Made by a program: the position numbers and the translations under genes. A stretch of 64,000 nt of DNA from CAWGAJ01 sp963820545 (lineage in GTDB: Bacteria > Planctomycetota > Planctomycetia > Pirellulales > Thermoguttaceae). Each line of letters opens with the position of its first letter. The first letter of the stretch is position 1. Under the pieces are notes generated by a model. The model was not told where the DNA came from. It saw only the letters and a list, made by a program, of their open reading frames with translations, and ran no database searches. The stretch lies in NCBI GenBank assembly GCA_963820545.1, contig CAWGAJ010000001.1, positions 2,604,001 to 2,668,000 of the forward strand, read 5' to 3'. Below, piece after piece: positions 59,287 through 64,000 of this stretch.

Positions 59287-59461
59287 TCCGCATTTCTCAC
59301 CGTAGGGTGGGACAAGGTCGCGCAAGTTGTTGGTGGGTCGGCGCAAACTGATAAATATGTAATTTACAGCCTGTACGATGGCGAGCATTCAATCCGCGAC
59401 CGAAGTCCCACCACGAATACAGTTTGCTTGACCCACCCTACATGTTGGTGAGAAATGCGGT
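59287..59461. mobile_element. MITE, 175 bp, copy 2
   Basis: Same ends and interior as 42771-42945 and flanked by TTAG (59283-59286, 59462-59465). It ends 26 bp before the ribBA start codon, so it lies in the promoter or leader. Confidence 0.8.
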
Positions 59462-59487
59462 TTAGTGCGTTTTAGAGGAGGATTTTT

Positions 59488-60692
59488 GTGTCCTACCAGT
59501 TTTCAAAAATCGAAGCAGCCATAGAGGCTATTGGCGCGGGTCGGATTGTCATTGTCATGGATGCCGAGGACCGCGAGAACGAAGGGGATTTCATCTGCGC
59601 GGCCGAAAAAATCACCTCGGAAAAGATCAATTTTATGCTTACCCAGGGGCGCGGTCGGCTTTGCATGTCAATTTTACCAGAGGTGGCCGAGCGGCTCGAA
59701 CTGCCGCTGATGGTGGAGAACAATACCAGCCCTTTGCAAACGGCCTTTACCGTGCCAATCGACCACAAGAGTTGCCGCACGGGCGTCACGGCACAGGAAC
59801 GAACCGCCACGATCCGGGAAATCCTCAACCCCAAAAGCAAGCCATCGGACTTTCTCCGGCCCGGACATCTCGATCCGTTGGTGGCCAAGGAAGGTGGCGT
59901 ATTGCGGCGGGCCGGCCATACCGAGGCCGCCGTGGATCTGGCCCGCATGGCCGGGCTGAAACCGGGTGGAGTGCTCATAGAGATCCTCGGCGAAACCGGC
60001 GATCGAGCCAGCAAAGATGAACTCTTTGCCTTGGCCGCAAAATTTCAGCTCGAGATCATCAGTATCGAGGCCCTGATCCGCCACCGCCGCCGCAGCGAAA
60101 AACTGGTTTCCCGCCTGGCCGAAGCCAATCTGCCCACCCGTTTCGGTCCGGGACGGATCATTGTCTATTCCGTGAAGTACGAGGAACAAGAGCCATTGGC
60201 TATTGTCATCGGCGATCCCAGCAAATCGGCCCAGCCCCTGGTGCGCCTGCATTCCTCTTGTTTCACGGGCGATCTTATTGCCTCGCTCCGCTGCGACTGC
60301 GGCGACCAACTCCAGATGGCCCTGCAAATGATCGGCCAGGAAGCGCAGGGGTGCTGATCTATTTGCCGCAAGAAGGCCGGGGAATCGGACTGGCCGAAAA
60401 GATCAAGGCCTACAATCTTCAGGATCAAGGGCTGGACACGGTGGAGGCCAATCTGGCCTTGGGTCATCAAGTGGATAGCCGCGATTACGGCGTGGGCATT
60501 CAGATCCTAAAAGATTTAGGACTCTCCCGAGTCCGATTGCTGACGAACAATCCCAAAAAAACCGACGCCTTTATTTACGGCGGGTTCGACCTGGAAGTGA
60601 TCGATCAGGTGCCCATCGTGGGCCCCATCCACGAGCACAATGCCCAGTATCTGGCCACCAAGCGCGACAAACTCGGTCACAAACTGCCCTGA
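59488..60692 (+). CDS. ribBA: Bifunctional RibBA, frame-shifted
   Basis: GTG 59488 with GAGGAGG upstream. RibB part (DHBP synthase): IVIVMDAEDRENEGDFICAA, SPLQTAFTVPIDHKSCRTGV, RRAGHTEAAVDLARMAG. RibA part (GTP cyclohydrolase II): VRLHSSCFTGDLIASLRCDC (zinc Cys), then GVLIYLPQEGRGIGLAEKIK. A G is missing from a G5 run near 60350; with it the two frames join at EAQGVLIY. About 400 aa. It supplies two precursors of riboflavin. Confidence 0.92.
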
Positions 60693-60725
60693 TGCAAGTG
60701 GATAGGGGATAGTGGAGTTGTAAAG

Positions 60726-60762
60726 CCGCGACGGGCACCAACCGAAGGTTGGTCGGTCGCGG
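60726..60762. repeat. Hairpin after ribBA
   Basis: CCGCGAC ... GTCGCGG around CCAACCGAAGGTTGG; same family as the hairpin at 40391-40413. Probably a terminator or repeat. Confidence 0.5.
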
Positions 60763-60882
60763 GTTTGGTTGCGGCCGAAGGCCACGTTAGGGGATAAATT
60801 TTTACAGCGAAAAATGTGCACATTTATTACGTATTTTTAATTGGCCCCTGCCGGTGTTTCGGCCAAGACGGCCTCTCTGATT

Positions 60883-62307
60883 TCACTGGTTGGCGGCGGA
60901 ACGGTTACGCCATGCAACTGCGACGCGAGCCCAATCCAACTCCGCCGGAAAATGGTCATCCGTTAGCAAGTAACCGGGCTCGCTCGGTCGTATTACTTCC
61001 CACGATCTGCCGGTTGGCAAGAAGAAAGAATCCTGCTGGGGATCTTGCGGGGACCAGTGTGCGGCAAAAAGCCAGCGCGGACCAATACGCCCAAGTTCTC
61101 TTCGCCCCGCCAGCATCAGGCAATCTCCAAATACCGCCTTCACAGTGCGCACAAGGCTTGCCGACCATGGCCCATCGTCGCCAATAAATTGTATAACCAC
61201 GATGCCCTCCGGCAACAAATGATTATGGAGCGTATGTAATGCTTCCACGGTGAACAGGTGATATGCCAATCGGTCGGTTGTGCAGACGTCAAGAAAAATT
61301 AGATCATACTTTTGGGAAGTGTTTTTGAGAAATGCCCGACCATCGGCTATTGTCGCGCGGCCAACAAATCCAAACTCCTTGCGGGCGATTTCGAGAACCT
61401 TTGGATCGATCTCGACCGACTCGCAATCGATACCCTGTGCGGCGAGAATGCGTGGCGCAAGACCGGCTCCCAATCCAATAACCAATGCCCGCGAGGGTTT
61501 TGGCTTCATCAGTAATGCCGTTTCCAGCAGATACCCACAGCGCAGTCCGTCACCAGCTACTAATTGAGCCGGCAGGCCTGTTTGCGGCAGACCATCAATC
61601 AGCAGCACGCGCGACAACCCGGTAACGTGAATTTCTAATTGTCCGTAAGAGGATTGCACCGCCGCATCGGGTTGATGGCAATACCAGCAGATCGCTATTA
61701 AGCCCAGCAAAGCCAAAAGAACCCCGGCGGCTGGCCAACGCCGGTTTGGCCAAACGGCCGGGAATGCCGCCAGTGCCAATAATCCCGCAAGTACCAAGTA
61801 AGATTTTGTCAAACCAAACAAAGGCAAAAGGACCAATCCCATGCCAATCGCCCCCATGATCCCGCCGCAACTGCCCACAGATAATATTATTCCAGCCCAA
61901 CGCCCCATTCCTTGTCGCCCTTGCTGCAGAATTGCCGGCGTAATGCTACCGATCATGCCTAGTGGGACGGCCTGAGTGATGAGTGCGGCGGCGATGGCAC
62001 CGATTAAAAGCGGTTGGTCCGCTGACCATCGCATGGCGGTGGCATAAAACTGCGACACAAGCAACAAACACGCCGAAGAAGCGGCCAATGACCAAGAAAT
62101 CAAGCCGTATGGAATTACACATTCGCTCAATAACCCGCCGGTCAGATTGCCAACCGCGAGTACGCCTAAGGCCACGGCTAGTAATGCCGACCACATCAAC
62201 GCCCCGCTGCCCAAAGCAGGCGCAATGGTCCGAGCGGCAAGCACTTCCAAGGCCAAGACGACTGCGCCGGTTATAAAGGCAATCAGAAGATAATACGTTC
62301 GAGCCAT
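60883..62307 (-). CDS. Membrane-fused spermidine-synthase-like protein
   Basis: 474 aa. N-terminal half has several membrane helices (YYLLIAFITGAVVLALEVLA, LMWSALLAVALGVLAVGNL, LSVGSCGGIMGAIGMGLVLL). C-terminal half has the spermidine-synthase-like fold: ALVIGLGAGLAPRILAAQG, CESVEIDPKVLEIARKEFG, DGRAFLKNT, YDLIFLDVC. Such fused proteins are common and their substrate is usually unknown. Confidence 0.82.
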   Translation of the reverse strand: MARTYYLLIAFITGAVVLALEVLAARTIAPALGSGALMWSALLAVALGVLAVGNLTGGLLSECVIPYGLISWSLAASSACLLLVSQFYATAMRWSADQPLLIGAIAAALITQAVPLGMIGSITPAILQQGRQGMGRWAGIILSVGSCGGIMGAIGMGLVLLPLFGLTKSYLVLAGLLALAAFPAVWPNRRWPAAGVLLALLGLIAICWYCHQPDAAVQSSYGQLEIHVTGLSRVLLIDGLPQTGLPAQLVAGDGLRCGYLLETALLMKPKPSRALVIGLGAGLAPRILAAQGIDCESVEIDPKVLEIARKEFGFVGRATIADGRAFLKNTSQKYDLIFLDVCTTDRLAYHLFTVEALHTLHNHLLPEGIVVIQFIGDDGPWSASLVRTVKAVFGDCLMLAGRRELGRIGPRWLFAAHWSPQDPQQDSFFLPTGRSWEVIRPSEPGYLLTDDHFPAELDWARVAVAWRNRSAANQ

Positions 62308-62358
62308 GGATTACCGGTTGCCCGCATGGATGTACGTTTTTTGACTAATGCCTCTTGA

Positions 62359-63134
62359 TTAATAATCATCTAATGGCGTCCAGTTTTTTCTGCCGGAGAT
62401 CATAAAGTTGCTCTTGAGTACTTCGGGATCAACATCCTTGTGAATCACATGTACAGTTCCATCGGCAAACAACACATTTACGACGGTGGGATGTTCGCTG
62501 CGGAGTCCTTGGCCGTTAGGGTCGTTGATTATAAAACTCATTTCGTCAAACTTTAAATCGCGGGGTTCCATCCAATGAATGCCGGATTTGGACATTTCGG
62601 CTAAAGCAATGGTGTGAGCGGTTCCGTCGGTAAAATCTTTGATTTTCGTAGTTGTTGATCCGGCGGAGAAGTTATTCGGACCAACGACCATTACATAGCT
62701 TGTATGGAGTTTATTGGAATTGCGATCGCTTGCGCAGTGATACCAGGGGTATACTCCTGACATGCCTATGGGCAGACCATCCGCAAGTGTTCGGTTGTGC
62801 GGACTGTTCCAGGGTTCGTCGAAATTGTATCGCTCATAGAGGGCATTTTCCTCGCAATATGGCAATAACAATACCCGCCAACTGTGTGCCGGCCGCCCTT
62901 CTTTATCGGTAAGATAAGCTGGAGGAAAATGGTGATTTACATCGTGGTAGTTGTGTATGTCTAAACCAAAAAACTTCATCTGGCCGGTGCAACTTCGCGG
63001 TTGGCCGCTTCTCGGGCGTGTTGAATTGCCGACCAAAGCAACCCTCCGATGATAATAAAACCTCCTAAACCCAAGAGCGAGAGCACAAAGTTCGCCCGGC
63101 GTTTTTTCGGCGGTTGCTCTAAAGAAATGGACAC
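62359..63134 (-). CDS. DUF1559 (Sulp_C-type) protein, frame-shifted
   Basis: Start GTG 63134 with GAGGAGG upstream. N-terminal helix NFVLSLLGLGGFIIIGGLLW, then REAANRE; at about 62990 the frame shifts and continues CTGQMKFFGLDIHNYHDVN, the DUF1559 pattern, ending LRSEHPTVVNVLFADGTVHV with the usual H-x9-DG motif. About 255 aa. DUF1559 proteins are very numerous in planctomycetes, pilin-like and probably exported. Confidence 0.75.
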
Positions 63135-63245
63135 GATGTAATCCTCCTCAGTAATAGAGATAGCCGGCTTTACGCCCGTAAACTAGAATTTTGTCTTAAT
63201 AATGTAATTTTACTACTGTTTGACTGAATAACATATACAAAAGAA

Positions 63246-63268
63246 AACCGGCAGGTGTTTCCCGCCGG
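63246..63268 (-). terminator. Terminator after the cyanophycin-synthetase-like gene
   Basis: AACCGGCGGG ... CCTGCCGGTT (10 bp with one G-T pair), followed on the minus strand by TTCTTTTG, 37 bp after the stop at 63305. Confidence 0.6.
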
Positions 63269-63304
63269 TTAATATACGAACGAATATTATCTTGGCAATC
63301 GCCT

Positions 63305-64000
63305 TTACGCCTTGGCCCCTGCCGGGGTTTCGGCCAAAATGGCGCCGGCAACTTCGCGGGGGGCTAATTCCTTGTTTGGCGCGGCGGCAGGCTCTGGCGC
63401 CGATGCCGGCTCGGCAGCCGCTTCTTCCATCAACTCCTCGGCCGCCGCTTTTTGCTCGACCAGCGTGGAGATGTGATGGCGGATCCAGTCCATGGTTTCG
63501 TCGATTTTATCGGCCTGCAAGAGAAGCAGCTCGCCGGGCCGAACCGTGTTCAAAGCCGTCTCGGCCGCTTTGGTGGCGCCGGTGATCTCGATGATCTCCT
63601 TGGCCCGCGCGGCCGATTCCACGCCTTTGCGGAACAGGGCGATGATTTCACCCTCCGCGCGGCCGCGCCGATAGTGATCCTCGTAGAGAATCACACGGTC
63701 AAAGGCCGCGCCGAGCAATTCGCCCTGGCGGATCATGTCGTCGTCGCGGCGATCGCCGGCCGTGGAATACACCACGGTACGGAATTGATGGGGGAATTTG
63801 TTGTCGATCACGTCGATAACGGCTGAGAGGGAATGCACGTTGTGGCCGTAATCGACGATCACCGTGGCGTCTTCGATTTCCAGGATGTTGAAGCGGCCGG
63901 GCACCTTTCCCATATCGGCGGTGATGGTGGCCGCGCGCTCGCGGATGATTTCATAGGGTATGCCCAGGCACCACGCCGCGGCCAGCGAGGCCAGCGTGTT
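63305..64000 (-). CDS. Cyanophycin-synthetase-like Mur ligase domain, 5' end beyond window
   Basis: The frame is open to base 64000: NTLASLAAAWCLGIPYEII precedes the ATG at 63913, so the true start is outside. VPGRFNILEIEDATVIVDYGHN is the C-terminal Mur-ligase domain of CphA-type enzymes (the DYGHN box), continuing TVVYSTAGDRRDDDMIRQGE. The last 45 residues are an Ala/Glu-rich tail (ELMEEAAAEPASAPEPAAAP), unusual for the family. Probable synthesis of cyanophycin or a related poly-amino acid. Confidence 0.82.
   Translation of the reverse strand, partial: NTLASLAAAWCLGIPYEIIRERAATITADMGKVPGRFNILEIEDATVIVDYGHNVHSLSAVIDVIDNKFPHQFRTVVYSTAGDRRDDDMIRQGELLGAAFDRVILYEDHYRRGRAEGEIIALFRKGVESAARAKEIIEITGATKAAETALNTVRPGELLLLQADKIDETMDWIRHHISTLVEQKAAAEELMEEAAAEPASAPEPAAAPNKELAPREVAGAILAETPAGAKA

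Overview
The window looks like a draft chromosomal contig of a planctomycete, probably related to Pirellulales. The reasons are a PVM-type bacterial microcompartment (BMC) operon, DUF1571 and DUF1559 proteins, a cytochrome-like CX4CH secreted protein, Cys-rich secreted proteins, a YhaO/YhaN pair, and many short palindromic repeats between genes. No rRNA, tRNA or CRISPR array was recognised. Thirteen genes, including essential ones (ileS, ftsH, ribBA), are broken by one-base shifts. Several shifts lie in G, C or A runs, so most are probably sequence errors; I annotate these genes as single spans.

Bases 1-9.5 kb are an integrated phage-like element, all coding on the minus strand. In transcription order it has small HTH proteins, an iteron-like repeat cluster, a candidate ~60-nt RNA on the opposite strand, an M41-like HEAGH peptidase, zinc ribbons, a putative scaffold, a major capsid protein, small structural proteins, a LamG-domain protein, and two tyrosine recombinases (one cut by the window edge). 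No large terminase, portal or tail genes are visible.

Bases 9.7-18.4 kb hold the BMC operon, transcribed leftward behind a DeoR regulator: PduL, two BMC-H, an acetate-kinase-like enzyme, three BMC-P, a CoA-acylating aldehyde dehydrogenase, an RpiB-like protein, a class II aldolase and a lactate/malate dehydrogenase. The likely pathway is fuculose- or rhamnulose-1-phosphate to lactaldehyde, then acyl-CoA, acyl-phosphate and acid plus ATP inside a shell. Palindromes lie at several gene junctions of this operon.

Bases 18.6-64 kb are mainly housekeeping and envelope genes: alpha/beta hydrolase, DUF1571, MBL hydrolase, Gfo/Idh oxidoreductase, SDR, a large membrane protein, GT2-TPR, an acidic protein with purine nucleoside phosphorylase, ileS, purN, an ABC permease, acylphosphatase, ftsH, the kbl-tdh threonine pathway, a PfkB kinase, YhaO-YhaN, a methyltransferase, a sensor kinase with a pseudo-receiver, an NHLRC2-like protein, a ThDP decarboxylase, ribBA, a spermidine-synthase-like protein, DUF1559 and the end of a cyanophycin-synthetase-like gene.

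The most unusual features are repeats. A 44-bp palindrome is inserted in frame in both ileS and kbl; a second repeat lies in ileS; a 175-bp MITE with TTAG flanks lies just upstream of both tdh and ribBA; and a 151-bp MITE interrupts another repeat whose uninterrupted copy is 15 kb away.
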